Made by a program: the position numbers and the translations under genes. From Holdemania sp. Marseille-P2844 (GTDB lineage Bacteria; Bacillota_I; Bacilli_A; Erysipelotrichales; Erysipelotrichaceae), in the NCBI RefSeq assembly GCF_900120005.1, contig NZ_LT635451.1, forward strand, positions 601,848 through 665,847: a stretch of 64,000 bases of DNA. The letters are read 5' to 3'. The notes below the pieces were generated by a model. That model did no database searches. It saw only the letters and a list, made by a program, of their open reading frames with translations, and was not told the DNA's origin. Positions 36,710 through 45,475 of the stretch are shown here, piece after piece. Numbering within the stretch: position 1 is the stretch's first letter; each line of letters opens with the position of its first letter.

Positions 36710-38449
36710 TCAGGATAGTTTTTCACTCAGCTCCATCCACCGCTCAGTTTTGCTTTCCAGCTCGCTTTCCGCCGCCTCCCGCTGCTCGCCCAACGTCTTG
36801 AGCTGAGCATAGTCTGCCGTCTGCCCCAGCTTGACGTCCAGCGCCTGAATTTCCTGTTCCAGCACCGGCAGCCGGGCTTCAATTTCCTCCAGCTCTTTCT
36901 TTTCCATATAGGTCAGCCGGTTGACTTTCGGCTTGACGCGGACCGTCGTTTCCCGCGGCTTAGCCTGTTCCGCTTCCGTCTGCTGCTCCAGATAATCGGT
37001 ATAGCTCAGGTTGCTGAAGCTCAGCCGTCCCTGGCCTTCGTAGATCAACAACCGGTCGCAGGTGCGGTCGAGGAAATAGCGATCATGACTGACGGAAAGC
37101 ACCGCCCCGCCGAAATCGTCGAGATATTCTTCCAGAAGCATCAGTGTCGGAATATCCAGATCGTTAGTCGGTTCGTCCAAAAGCAGAACGTTCGGCGCTT
37201 TCATCAGAATCCCCAATAAGCCCAGCCGGCGTTTCTGACCGCCGGAGCATTTGCCGATCGGCTGCCATTGCTGCTTCGGATCAAATAAGAATCGCTGCAG
37301 CATCTGCGAAGCGCTCACCTGCCCGTCCGGCGTGTCGATCACCTCGCCGATCGAACGGACATAATCAATGATCCGCTGATCGGGATCCATTTCCTCCAGC
37401 TCCTGGGAAAAATAGCCGATCCGCACTGTTTCGCCGACGATGATTTTCCCGGCGTCGGGCTGCAGCTGACCTGCAAGCAGCTTCATCAGCGTGCTTTTTC
37501 CGCAGCCGTTAGGGCCGATAATGCCTAAGCGCTCATGCCGGCGGACAATGTAGCTGAAATCCGTGATCAGCGGCTGACCATTGATCGCCTTGGACAGATT
37601 GCAGATCTCGATCGTCGTATTGCCCAATCGGGAACTCAGCGAGCCGAGCTTGAGCTGATCAGGATCCTGAATCCGTTCAATCGCGCTAAGCTTTTCAAAA
37701 CGTTCGATACGCTCCCGGCTTTTGGTTGAACGGGCCATCGCCCCGCGCTGAATCCACTGGGCTTCTTTGCGCAGATACGCCAGCCGCTTGCGCTCGCTGG
37801 CCCGGGCCATTTCCTCACGCTGCGCTTTCAGCTGCAGAAAGCCGGAATAATTTGTCTGATAGGCATAAACATGTCCAGCCTCCACCTCCAAGATCGCATT
37901 GGTGACACGGTCGAGGAAATAACGGTCATGCGTGACCATCAGCATCGCTTTATTCGACTTGATCAGCCGCTTTTCCAGCCACAGAATCATCTGTTGATCA
38001 AGATGGTTGGTCGGCTCGTCCAGGATCAACAGGTCGCACGGCCGGATCAAGGCGCAGGCCAGCGCCACACGGCGGCGCTGACCGCCGGAACACGTGCCCA
38101 CCTTCTGACTCATGTCGTTCATTTTTAACTGGGTCAGGATCGACTTGGCTTCATATTCCTGAACCTCATCTTTTTTCTCCGCGCTCTCCAGCACGGTTTC
38201 CAAGACGGTTTTCTCCGGATCCAGCTGCGGCTGCTGTACCAGACAGGAAATCCTTTTGCCCGGCACCAGCGTGACCGTTCCGTCATCCGGCGCTTCCAGC
38301 CCGGCGATCAAACGCAGCAGCGTTGATTTCCCAGCCCCGTTAACACCAACGATGCCCCATTTTTCTTTTTCATTGATAACCAGGCTGACATGATCCAGAA
38401 CCGGATCCGCGCCGTAATTTTTAACCAGATTGTCTGCCGAACAAATCAA
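36710..38449 (-). CDS. ABC-F family ATPase (Uup/YdiF-like)
   Basis: 579 residues with two ABC cassettes and no membrane part. The first has GVNGAGKSTLLRLIAG, CSGGQRRRVALACALI and LLILDEPTNHLD; the second has GPNGCGKSTLMKLLAG, CSGGQKRRLGLLGIL and VLLLDEPTNDLD. The linker between them contains the charged ARASERKRLAYLRKEAQWIQRGAMARSTKSRER helix. A C-terminal coiled coil (about 500-579) is as in Uup. ABC-F proteins act on the ribosome. The start is a TTG at 38449 with GGAGG eight bases upstream. Confidence 0.93.
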   Translation of the reverse strand: MICSADNLVKNYGADPVLDHVSLVINEKEKWGIVGVNGAGKSTLLRLIAGLEAPDDGTVTLVPGKRISCLVQQPQLDPEKTVLETVLESAEKKDEVQEYEAKSILTQLKMNDMSQKVGTCSGGQRRRVALACALIRPCDLLILDEPTNHLDQQMILWLEKRLIKSNKAMLMVTHDRYFLDRVTNAILEVEAGHVYAYQTNYSGFLQLKAQREEMARASERKRLAYLRKEAQWIQRGAMARSTKSRERIERFEKLSAIERIQDPDQLKLGSLSSRLGNTTIEICNLSKAINGQPLITDFSYIVRRHERLGIIGPNGCGKSTLMKLLAGQLQPDAGKIIVGETVRIGYFSQELEEMDPDQRIIDYVRSIGEVIDTPDGQVSASQMLQRFLFDPKQQWQPIGKCSGGQKRRLGLLGILMKAPNVLLLDEPTNDLDIPTLMLLEEYLDDFGGAVLSVSHDRYFLDRTCDRLLIYEGQGRLSFSNLSYTDYLEQQTEAEQAKPRETTVRVKPKVNRLTYMEKKELEEIEARLPVLEQEIQALDVKLGQTADYAQLKTLGEQREAAESELESKTERWMELSEKLS

Positions 38450-38467
38450 TCGCTCCGCCTCCCTTCT

Positions 38468-38770
38468 TTATTCCAGACCTGCGCTGCACACCGCATCAGC
38501 CTGTTCGCCGACGACGACCGCAAACACCGCGATCTGATCAGCGCGGGTATCCGCCGCCATTTTCATCTTTTGATCGAGCACTTCGTCCGGAGCGAAGAAA
38601 TAAAACGCGTCGATCTGATCGGCGTCGACGTCGACCAGCGTTTGTTCAGGATCCGCTTTCCGGCTCAGCTGTTCCATCACTTCCGCCACGCTCTTCGCGT
38701 TCGGCTTGGCCGGGCTTTGACAGCCTGTGATCATCAGCGCCGTCAAGATCAATACACTCCATTTTTTCAT
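38468..38770 (-). CDS. DUF4358-type small lipoprotein
   Basis: About 100 residues with a lipoprotein signal peptide (MKKWSVLILTALMITGC; lipobox ITGC). The mature region SVAEVMEQLSRKADPEQTL and FAPDEVLDQKMKMAAD fits DUF4358 proteins, which often accompany SGNH hydrolases and acyltransferases. Function is unknown. The ATG at 38770 has GGAAGG upstream. The first 125 bases overlap the 3' end of the SGNH hydrolase frame. Confidence 0.75.
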   Translation of the reverse strand: MKKWSVLILTALMITGCQSPAKPNAKSVAEVMEQLSRKADPEQTLVDVDADQIDAFYFFAPDEVLDQKMKMAADTRADQIAVFAVVVGEQADAVCSAGLE

Positions 38771-39521
38771 TGTTCTTTCCTTCCTCCACATGCGTTTTCA
38801 TATAGTCCTTATAGATGGCGAACCCTTCGGTGTTCAAATGCACGCCGTCGGCCGTCAGTTCTTCCCGCAGCTCGCCGTTTTCATCCATCAGCAGCGGGGC
38901 CGGATCAAGCAGATAGATCTGCTTTTCCTGTGCCAGCTCAGTGAAGATCGCGTTATATTCGGCGATTCTTTCGGGCGCGACGTCTTTTTCCCGGGCATAG
39001 CCCTTGGCGCTGCAGGGATAAATTTTCTGAAGCAGCAGCGTAGCGTCCGGCTGGACTTCGCGCAATCCGTCGATCAAACTGCCCAGTTTCTGTTTAAAAA
39101 CCGAGCTGTATTCCCACCCCAGTTCATTGTAGCCGACGATCAGAACCAACCGCCGGTAAGTTTTATTCTCCAGAGCCTCCCATACGGTCTGTTTCTCTTT
39201 TCCTTCCCCGATCACCTTTTTGATCTGCCACTGATTGATCGACAAGCCGATCGACGCCAGCACGTCCGACTGCGGAAAAACCTCGTAGTCAAAAACGCCG
39301 ACAGCCCGCGAATCGCCTAAAAACGCAGTGTCGGAAAAGAAGTCGTCCGAGACCGGCGCGGTTTCAGCCAGTGGCTGGCTGTAATCAAAATCCGTGATGG
39401 TTCTATAACAAAGACACCCTTTCGGCGTCGTGTTTTCCTTCATAAGGGCGGAAGAATCCACCGGCTGCCCAGCGCAGCCGGCCAAACACAACGACAGGAG
39501 CAAACCTAAGCTTTTTTTCAT
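38646..39521 (-). CDS. SGNH/GDSL hydrolase lipoprotein with aberrant C-terminus
   Basis: About 291 residues. The signal peptide ends in a lipobox (SLCLAGC). SGNH blocks are AFLGDSRAVG (nucleophile Ser), VGYNEL (block III-like) and DGVHLNTEGF (catalytic Asp and His). The last ~45 residues (from EGKNNEKMECIDLDG) are a translation of the DUF4358 signal-peptide region in another frame and look unrelated to the fold. A TGA in another frame overlaps the DUF4358 ATG as ATGA, so the original stop was probably there and an indel extended this frame. AGGTG lies six bases before the ATG at 39521. Confidence 0.82.
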   Translation of the reverse strand: MKKSLGLLLSLCLAGCAGQPVDSSALMKENTTPKGCLCYRTITDFDYSQPLAETAPVSDDFFSDTAFLGDSRAVGVFDYEVFPQSDVLASIGLSINQWQIKKVIGEGKEKQTVWEALENKTYRRLVLIVGYNELGWEYSSVFKQKLGSLIDGLREVQPDATLLLQKIYPCSAKGYAREKDVAPERIAEYNAIFTELAQEKQIYLLDPAPLLMDENGELREELTADGVHLNTEGFAIYKDYMKTHVEEGKNNEKMECIDLDGADDHRLSKPGQAEREERGGSDGTAEPESGS

Positions 39522-39710
39522 CGCATTCACCTGCCTTCTTTATTTTACAACCTTTTGACCGAAGTGCAATTCCTCTTTCATGAAAGAATGTTGAATTCGC
39601 CTGATTTTCCCAAAAGGAAAGATTTTCCGAGGTGATTTTCCGGCAGTTTAATTTCAAGCTGCGAAAACGGCACGGTTTAAACTAAAAAGGTTTAAAGATG
39701 AAAAAAGGAT

Positions 39711-40253
39711 CTATTCAAACAGATCCTCGCTTTCGCTTTCCGTATAATCCGGCAGTTCCGGCAGCTCGTTCAGACTGACCAGCTTGAAGCTGTCCATAAA
39801 TTCCTCCGTTACCTCAAACAAAATCGGCCGTCCCGGAGCTTCCGAACGTCCCGCTTCCCGAATCAGCCCCCGCGCCTGCAGCTTGCGCAGCATCATATCG
39901 CAGCCCACGCCGCGGATTTCTTCAATTTCCACGCGGGTGATCGGCTGCTTGTAGGCAACGATTGCCAGGGTTTCCAGCGCTGATTGAGAAAGGGCCGTAC
40001 TCTTGGCATTCGCAAACAGCTTCTGCGCATAGGGATGAATCGAAGCTTTGGAGACAAATTTGAACACTCCGCCATAATCGACAACCTCAATCCCCCGCTG
40101 ATCATCCGCATACATCCGCTGCAAATCCTCCAGCACCAGCCGCGCCTCGCTTTCGCTGACATCCAGCACCGCCGCGCACTGCGGCAGCGTCAGCCCTTCG
40201 TCGCCAACGATAAACAACAAGCCCTCGACGATTGTCATCGCCTGATTTTCCAT
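39711..40253 (-). CDS. scpB: Segregation and condensation protein B
   Basis: 180 residues with two winged-helix domains. Signature segments are EGLLFIVGDEGLT, ALETLAIVAYKQPITRVEIEEIRGVG and LIREAGRSEAPGRPILFEVTEEF. ScpB pairs with ScpA and SMC to form the bacterial condensin. The gene follows scpA by two bases. Confidence 0.95.
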   Translation of the reverse strand: MENQAMTIVEGLLFIVGDEGLTLPQCAAVLDVSESEARLVLEDLQRMYADDQRGIEVVDYGGVFKFVSKASIHPYAQKLFANAKSTALSQSALETLAIVAYKQPITRVEIEEIRGVGCDMMLRKLQARGLIREAGRSEAPGRPILFEVTEEFMDSFKLVSLNELPELPDYTESESEDLFE

Positions 40254-40255
40254 GA

Positions 40256-40981
40256 TTAAGCCCCCCTCCTAAACCAGATCGTATCCGCATCATCCACTGT
40301 AAAATACAACTGATGCGAATGCGCCATATCCAGAATCGCCAGAAATGTGACGATCGTTTCATGAATTTCATGACAGTCTTCCAGCAAGCGTTCAAAGCTG
40401 AACGTTTCCGGCAAATCCGCCAGCCGCGCCGTGATCTGCAGGATCCGGTCCTCAACGGAAATTTCCTTCGCCGTATATTTCGTTTCAATCGGCCTTAACA
40501 GCTGCATCCGCCGTAGACATCGCGTCATCGCTTTTGCCAGCTCATACGGACTGCCTTGAACCGGTTGATTGTCGTTGGCTTTGATCCATTCCTCCGATTC
40601 GATCGAGACCGGCTTGCTTAGCTGACACTGACGGTCCAGATACAGCTGCTTCAGCTGCTCGCTGATTTCCTTAAACTGTTGATATTCCAATAACCGGCGG
40701 ACCAGACGGTCCTTCGGATCTTCCTCATAGGCGTCGTTAAGTTCCGCTTCCTGCTTCGGCAAAAGCTTCTTGCTTTTGTATTCGATCAGCGTCGCCAGTT
40801 CGACAAGATATTCGCTGCACACTTCCAAATGCATTTCTTCCATCTTATTCAGATACAAAAGATACTGTTCCGTCAGGACATGGATATCCAGATCAAACAG
40901 ATCCAGCTCCTTCTCCTTGATCAGATGCAGCATCAGATCGAGCGGTCCCTCAAACTGATTCACAGCGACTGTAAACGACAC
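40256..40981 (-). CDS. scpA: Segregation and condensation protein A
   Basis: About 241 residues. The kleisin signature FEGPLDLMLHLIKEKELDLFDLDI is near the N-terminus, and EYLVELATLIEYKSKKLLP follows. The C-terminal winged helix binds the SMC head. GTG at 40981 is favoured because AGAGGTGG lies about six bases upstream; the longer frame from 41005 adds residues (MRNKRWFF) encoded by that ribosome site. Confidence 0.95.
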   Translation of the reverse strand: MSFTVAVNQFEGPLDLMLHLIKEKELDLFDLDIHVLTEQYLLYLNKMEEMHLEVCSEYLVELATLIEYKSKKLLPKQEAELNDAYEEDPKDRLVRRLLEYQQFKEISEQLKQLYLDRQCQLSKPVSIESEEWIKANDNQPVQGSPYELAKAMTRCLRRMQLLRPIETKYTAKEISVEDRILQITARLADLPETFSFERLLEDCHEIHETIVTFLAILDMAHSHQLYFTVDDADTIWFRRGA

Positions 40982-41036
40982 AAAAAACCACCTCTTGTTT
41001 CTCATTATAACAAAAAGTGGCTTTCAGCACTAGATT

Positions 41037-42401
41037 TTATTTCTTATCCATCGTGAAGTTGCCGAAGAACAGCCGTTTGAATTCCCTGGCGTTAAACGGA
41101 ATGAGCGGATAGAGATAAGGAAACGGGCCGACCTGGGTTTGTAAAAGCAGAATCAGATGAATCAGGATCCCGATTAGAAAACCCGGATAACCGCCGATCA
41201 CAACCAGCACGATCAGCGCCAGGCGCACGATCTTATTCGCCATCGACAGCTCATAGCCGGCGGTCACAAAATTACCGATGTTGACGATTGCCGTCATAAT
41301 CAGGATCTCCTGCGTATAGGCGCCATACGCAATCGGCGCGTCGCCCAGCACAAACACCGCGACGATGCCCAGAAGACTGGAAAGCATCAACGGCGAATGA
41401 ATCAGGGAGAGCCGGATCCACTCGATCAAAAGATCCGCGATCAAGACCTGCACGCCAAACGTAATCGGTCCGGGGATTTCCGGCAGCGGCAGGTTCAGGC
41501 GCGTCGGATTGTGCTGCATGACCAGCACCATCCACAACGGCAGCAGATAGATCGAACAGAACACCCCGGCCAGCCGGATCGCCCGCATGACCAGCGAGAT
41601 CACAGGTGTCTGGGTGTATTCCTCGATCTGCTTGGTCTGTTCAAAAAAGGTCGTCGGCATGATAACCGCCGAAGGACAGTTATCGACCAGCACGATCAAC
41701 GAACCCTGAAGCAGATGGATCGCCGCGATATCCGGACGCTCGGTATAGCGCACGTGCGGATAAGGATTCCACGTCTGGCCATACATCAGCTCGCACAGCT
41801 GGCGTTCGCTGGTCACCTCCGCGTTGGTCGGCAGATGGTCGATCCGATTCTGGAAATCGTGCAGGATCGAGGGATGAATCAGATCGCTGATGTATAAGAC
41901 AAAGATATCGGTCTTCGTCCGGCTGCCCTTCTGATAAGCCTTTGTCACCAGCTTGGGATCGCGGATCCGCCGGCGCACCATGCCCAAATCCAGCATGATA
42001 TGTTCAATGAAGCCATCGCGCGCGCCGCGGATACTTTTCTCGACCGTCGGCTCGCTCGGCCCGCGGGTTGGGTAGGAGCGGGTATCGACGATAAACGCAT
42101 AGGCACTGCCTTCCAGAATGACCAAAGTCTGGCCTTGCAGGATCTTGTCGAGCGCATCCTCCAGACTGCCCGCCTGCGTCACCGTGGCTGGAAAGAATGC
42201 CAGATTGCCTTTGTCGAAGACCAGACTTTCAACGATCGGTTCGATTGAAGTCGTACCGGTAACCCCGCCGACAAACACCAGCAGGCATTGCCGGTCGTTG
42301 ACGTTGACTGAACGGATCGTCAGGTCGAAGCAGTCGGTCGCCTGCCGCAGCCAGTCAACGTTCTTCCAGGCTTCCGCTGAAAACGGGGTCTTCTCGGTCA
42401 T
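41037..42401 (-). CDS. spoVAF: GerA-family spore protein SpoVAF
   Basis: 454 residues. The N-terminal soluble domain contains the GerA-family segments IVESLVFDKGNLAFFP, LDKILQGQTLVILEG and RGPSEPTVEKSIRGARDGFIE. About five membrane helices follow from residue 285 to 425. In Bacillus, SpoVAF lies in the inner spore membrane and works with SpoVA channel proteins in dipicolinic acid movement. The ATG overlaps spoVAE as ATGA. Confidence 0.9.
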   Translation of the reverse strand: MTEKTPFSAEAWKNVDWLRQATDCFDLTIRSVNVNDRQCLLVFVGGVTGTTSIEPIVESLVFDKGNLAFFPATVTQAGSLEDALDKILQGQTLVILEGSAYAFIVDTRSYPTRGPSEPTVEKSIRGARDGFIEHIMLDLGMVRRRIRDPKLVTKAYQKGSRTKTDIFVLYISDLIHPSILHDFQNRIDHLPTNAEVTSERQLCELMYGQTWNPYPHVRYTERPDIAAIHLLQGSLIVLVDNCPSAVIMPTTFFEQTKQIEEYTQTPVISLVMRAIRLAGVFCSIYLLPLWMVLVMQHNPTRLNLPLPEIPGPITFGVQVLIADLLIEWIRLSLIHSPLMLSSLLGIVAVFVLGDAPIAYGAYTQEILIMTAIVNIGNFVTAGYELSMANKIVRLALIVLVVIGGYPGFLIGILIHLILLLQTQVGPFPYLYPLIPFNAREFKRLFFGNFTMDKK

Positions 42402-42751
42402 AGCTTCGGCTTAAAGATCAGCGCCGCTAAAAACGCAAAGTAGATCGCGCTGGTAATCCCGGCTGCCGTCAGATCCAGCATCCCCAGCGGAATCCCTAAT
42501 AAGCCTTGCTGCGCCACTCCGTCCATAACGGAATGCATCAGCGAATGGCCAAAGCTGGTGATCGGCAGCAGCGCGCCGGCATGGCCGAATTCGACCAGCT
42601 TGTCATAGAGATTGAAAAAGTCAAGGAACGCACCGAGCACAACGAACAAGCTTGTAATGTGCCCGGGCGTCAGATTGGTATTATCATAAATCAGCTGTCC
42701 GGCCAGACAAATTAAGCCGCACACAACAAACGCGCCAAAATATTCCATCAT
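42398..42751 (-). CDS. spoVAE: Stage V sporulation protein AE (SpoVAEb type)
   Basis: 117 residues, nearly all hydrophobic, with four membrane helices. The family motif HAGALLPITSFGHSLMHSVMDG lies near residues 57-78. It is a component of the SpoVA channel that takes up and releases dipicolinic acid. ATGA overlaps join it to spoVAD and spoVAF. Confidence 0.92.
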   Translation of the reverse strand: MMEYFGAFVVCGLICLAGQLIYDNTNLTPGHITSLFVVLGAFLDFFNLYDKLVEFGHAGALLPITSFGHSLMHSVMDGVAQQGLLGIPLGMLDLTAAGITSAIYFAFLAALIFKPKL

Positions 42752-43746
42752 TCACCGACCGTCCCTTCATATACAACCGCATGCGCAATGCACGGGATCG
42801 ATTCCTTCTGCTGCACGATCACCGTCGAAAGCAGCGCGCCGGTCGCGACGACCATGATCTTATGCAGCGCTTTGGTTCTTAACAGATCGAACAAATACGC
42901 GATCGTCACCACCGCGCTGCAGGCGCAGCCGCTGCCGCCGGCGAACACTTCCTGATGTTCGCGGTCATAGATCAGAAGTCCGCAGTCGATCAGCTTGTCG
43001 TGCGGATCCATGCCCTTTTGCTTGAACAGATCGATCAGCATGCTTCGGCCGATTTTGGATAAATCCCCGGTGACGATCAGATCGTAGTCGTCAAAACTCG
43101 TCCCGGTGTTCTCAAAATGCCGGCAAATCGTATCGAAAGCCGCCGGAGCCATCGCGCTGCCCATGTCATTGGGATTGGTGAACTGCCAGTCGAGAATCCG
43201 GCCCAGCGTGGCCTGTGTCAAACGGATCGGCGTCTTTTCATGTTGGAAGATCATCGCGCCCGCCCCCGTAACCGTGTAGGTCGTTGTTTCCGGCTTCTGT
43301 ACGCCATATTCATTCGGATAGCGGAACTGCCGTTCCGCCGTCGCGTTGTGCGAGCTGGTTAGACCCAGCACCCGTTCGGCGTGACCGCTGTCGATCCACA
43401 TCGCAGCATTGGCGGCGATCAGCGTGGAATTGGAACAGGCGCCATACAAACCGATAAACGGAATATCAAGATCGCGCGCGAAATAGTGGCTGGTCCCCAG
43501 CTGGTTGAGCAGATCACCGCCCAGGATCAGATCGAGATCGCTGGTTTTGCATCCCTGCGCGCGCAGCGCATGATCGCAGGCTTCGGACATCAGCCGCCGC
43601 TCTGCCTGTTCATAGGTTTTCTCTTCGCAATAAATGTCGTCGAACAGCTTGTCAATTTTATCCTTTAACGGACCCTGAGCTTCCATCGGACCCGCCGCCG
43701 TCCCGCAGCCGCCGACAAAGACGGATTGAAAATGCAGCGTCTTCAT
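42748..43746 (-). CDS. spoVAD: Stage V sporulation protein AD
   Basis: About 332 residues with a thiolase-like fold (GLYGACSNSTLIAANAAMWIDSG, then FAGGSGCACSAVVTIAYLF). SpoVAD binds dipicolinic acid. MKTLHFQSVFVGGCGTAAGPMEAQG is the conserved start, at 43746, overlapping the spoVAC stop as ATGA. The longer open frame to 43938 merely reads through spoVAC in another frame. Confidence 0.95.
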   Translation of the reverse strand: MKTLHFQSVFVGGCGTAAGPMEAQGPLKDKIDKLFDDIYCEEKTYEQAERRLMSEACDHALRAQGCKTSDLDLILGGDLLNQLGTSHYFARDLDIPFIGLYGACSNSTLIAANAAMWIDSGHAERVLGLTSSHNATAERQFRYPNEYGVQKPETTTYTVTGAGAMIFQHEKTPIRLTQATLGRILDWQFTNPNDMGSAMAPAAFDTICRHFENTGTSFDDYDLIVTGDLSKIGRSMLIDLFKQKGMDPHDKLIDCGLLIYDREHQEVFAGGSGCACSAVVTIAYLFDLLRTKALHKIMVVATGALLSTVIVQQKESIPCIAHAVVYEGTVGE

Positions 43747-44183
43747 AGCAGCGACACCACCCATCGCAGCAGGCCCAGCGTATACGCCGCGGCGATGCCA
43801 TAGGTTAAAACAGATCCCGCCAGCTTGAACATTGTGCTGCCGATTCCGTAAATTGGTCCTTCGCTGCGGCCTTCCATTGCGCAGGCTGTCAGCGAGTTGG
43901 CGAAGCCGGAAATTGGAATGAACAGCCCGGCTCCGCATTTCTGCGCAAGCTTATCATAAATGCCCAGTCCTGTCAGCAGCGCCGTGACAAACACGACGGT
44001 GATGACCATCGGACCCGCTGCGGCCTTAGCGTCTAAGCCCAGCAGCTGTTGATACATCGTCAAAAGACCCTGACCGATGATTCCCATCACCCCGCCGCTG
44101 ACAAACGCCCACAACGCCTTGCCTAACGTTCCCTTTTTGGGCGCGGTCCGCTTGGACGCTTCTTTATAGCCTTGTGTACTCAT
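43743..44183 (-). CDS. spoVAC: Stage V sporulation protein AC
   Basis: About 146 residues with four membrane helices. The SpoVAC signature GAGLFIPISGFANSLTACAMEGRSEGPIYGIGSTMF spans roughly residues 82-117. It is the mechanosensitive-like part of the dipicolinic acid channel. AGGAGG lies seven bases before the ATG at 44183. The gene is the first of a four-gene spoVA operon preceded by a forespore-type promoter. Confidence 0.94.
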   Translation of the reverse strand: MSTQGYKEASKRTAPKKGTLGKALWAFVSGGVMGIIGQGLLTMYQQLLGLDAKAAAGPMVITVVFVTALLTGLGIYDKLAQKCGAGLFIPISGFANSLTACAMEGRSEGPIYGIGSTMFKLAGSVLTYGIAAAYTLGLLRWVVSLL

Positions 44184-44206
44184 CACGATTCCTCCTGTCT
44201 ATCCGC

Positions 44207-44235
44207 TAGTATGGACAGGATTTTCCCGAACAAAC
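44207..44235 (-). promoter_or_regulatory. Candidate SigG/SigF promoter of spoVAC-D-E-F
   Basis: GTTTG, a 17-base spacer and CATACTA on the minus strand. The -10 fits the SigG form CATnnTA exactly and the -35 fits GnATR at four of five positions. SpoVA operons are SigG-controlled in Bacillus. Confidence 0.6.
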
Positions 44236-44294
44236 ATCAAGACCGCAAAAACCCGACAGACTTCTTTATTCAGCTAAAAACGAGGAAAAGATAG

Positions 44295-44314
44295 AAAAGG
44301 CGGCAAACGCCGCC
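44295..44314 (-). terminator. Terminator of the PD-(D/E)XK nuclease gene
   Basis: A six-base-pair GGCGGC/GCCGCC stem with a four-base loop is followed by a T run on the minus strand, 20 bases after the stop. Confidence 0.85.
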
Positions 44315-44334
44315 ATATTTTCTTTTCGATGATA

Positions 44335-45351
44335 TCAGTCGCTTGCAAGGTGCGATTGCTCTGAGTAGTCCTCAGTCTGGCTGAAACCGGAAACGATTTC
44401 CTTTTTTAACTGTTCCAGTTGTTGAAGACTGATCTTGGTGCAGAGCTGGATGAGCTGATCATTACAATGATTTCTTAGCATTTCCTTTGCGGTTTCTAAT
44501 CGTTGCTTTTCGATGCCTTGCTCAACACCTTGTTTGATGCCTTTCTCAATGCCTTCTGCCAAGCCTTCCCGTTTACCCTCATAGCGCAGCTGCGCCATGT
44601 CCATCATCCGCCGGTTATGCTCAAACGCCGCATCCCGCATTGCCGGATCACTGCTCATTCTCTTCATTACGCTGTCCGCCTCCTTAAAGATTTCATCTTC
44701 TTCCACTAACCGGGCTGCCACCGAATCGCTGTGTTCCTCGTCATACCGTTCAAGAAACCAGCACCACTTTTCCGCCCGGCTCAGCTCTTCATAACTGTGA
44801 TTCATCTGAATTATCTTCTTCATCTCTATGATAACCACCGAGATCAGATTTGTCAAGATGTCATGATCCAGGATCTCCGCTAACTGATAGACATGTATCG
44901 CTTTCTCCGGCTGATCTGCCTTCGCCGGAAAGTCGAAGTCCAGCAGAAACAGCTGATCCACCGGCGTCAGCGCAGTATACGCCACGCCTTTGTTGTCCGG
45001 CCGGTTGACAAGCGTCGCGGCGTAATAAGCGCTGCGGTTGGGAATCTCCATCTTATTGGAGCCGCACTGCATCTCAAAATCGATCAGCCGATCCGGCGTT
45101 AAGCGGGCGCAGATATCCAGACGGATATCCTTGGCCTGGAAGCCTTCGGTCAACAGCTCTGTGGAAGTCAGATCGACCTTGTCCACGACATAATCCCGGA
45201 TACTTTCGGTCAGATCCTTCACCAGCCGTTTCCCAATCTTCGGATCATAAGTCATCAGGGATTTGAACACAAAGTCATTCGTACAGCGCAGCTTGTAGTT
45301 GGATGGAGCCTGAGGCTTGGAACGTTGCTTTTTCGCTTTTATTAAAGTCAT
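44335..45351 (-). CDS. Rpn/PD-(D/E)XK nuclease family protein
   Basis: About 338 residues. The N-terminus YKLRCTNDFVFKSLMTYDPKIG is typical of the Rpn/YhgA-like group annotated as PD-(D/E)XK nuclease family transposases. Likely catalytic elements are the Asp in DIRLDICARL and the ExQ of DRLIDFEMQCG, followed by NRSAYYAATLV. The C-terminus has charged repeats (GKREGLAEGIEKGIKQGVEQGIEKQ). Rpn proteins promote DNA cleavage or recombination, and copies are often dispersed. AAGGGAGGG precedes the ATG at 45351. It sits between two sporulation operons. Confidence 0.85.
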   Translation of the reverse strand: MTLIKAKKQRSKPQAPSNYKLRCTNDFVFKSLMTYDPKIGKRLVKDLTESIRDYVVDKVDLTSTELLTEGFQAKDIRLDICARLTPDRLIDFEMQCGSNKMEIPNRSAYYAATLVNRPDNKGVAYTALTPVDQLFLLDFDFPAKADQPEKAIHVYQLAEILDHDILTNLISVVIIEMKKIIQMNHSYEELSRAEKWCWFLERYDEEHSDSVAARLVEEDEIFKEADSVMKRMSSDPAMRDAAFEHNRRMMDMAQLRYEGKREGLAEGIEKGIKQGVEQGIEKQRLETAKEMLRNHCNDQLIQLCTKISLQQLEQLKKEIVSGFSQTEDYSEQSHLASD

Positions 45352-45454
45352 AGGTTTTATCCCTCCCTTATACCTATTGCGCTTTTTTGCGAAAAGCCCC
45401 GCTATTTCTTCATTTTTCATCATTTCATCACAATTAAGCCCGCAGTTTCTCCAA

Positions 45455-45475
45455 TAAAAAAGGAGCGTCTGCTCC
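45455..45475 (-). terminator. Terminator of spoIIA operon
   Basis: GGAGC/GCTCC stem with a four-base loop and six T residues on the minus strand, beginning immediately after the sigF stop codon. Confidence 0.85.

Noticed and set aside
43747-43938. N-terminal extension of spoVAD to 43938
   Set aside because: It overlaps spoVAC in another frame, and the conserved SpoVAD start is at 43746.
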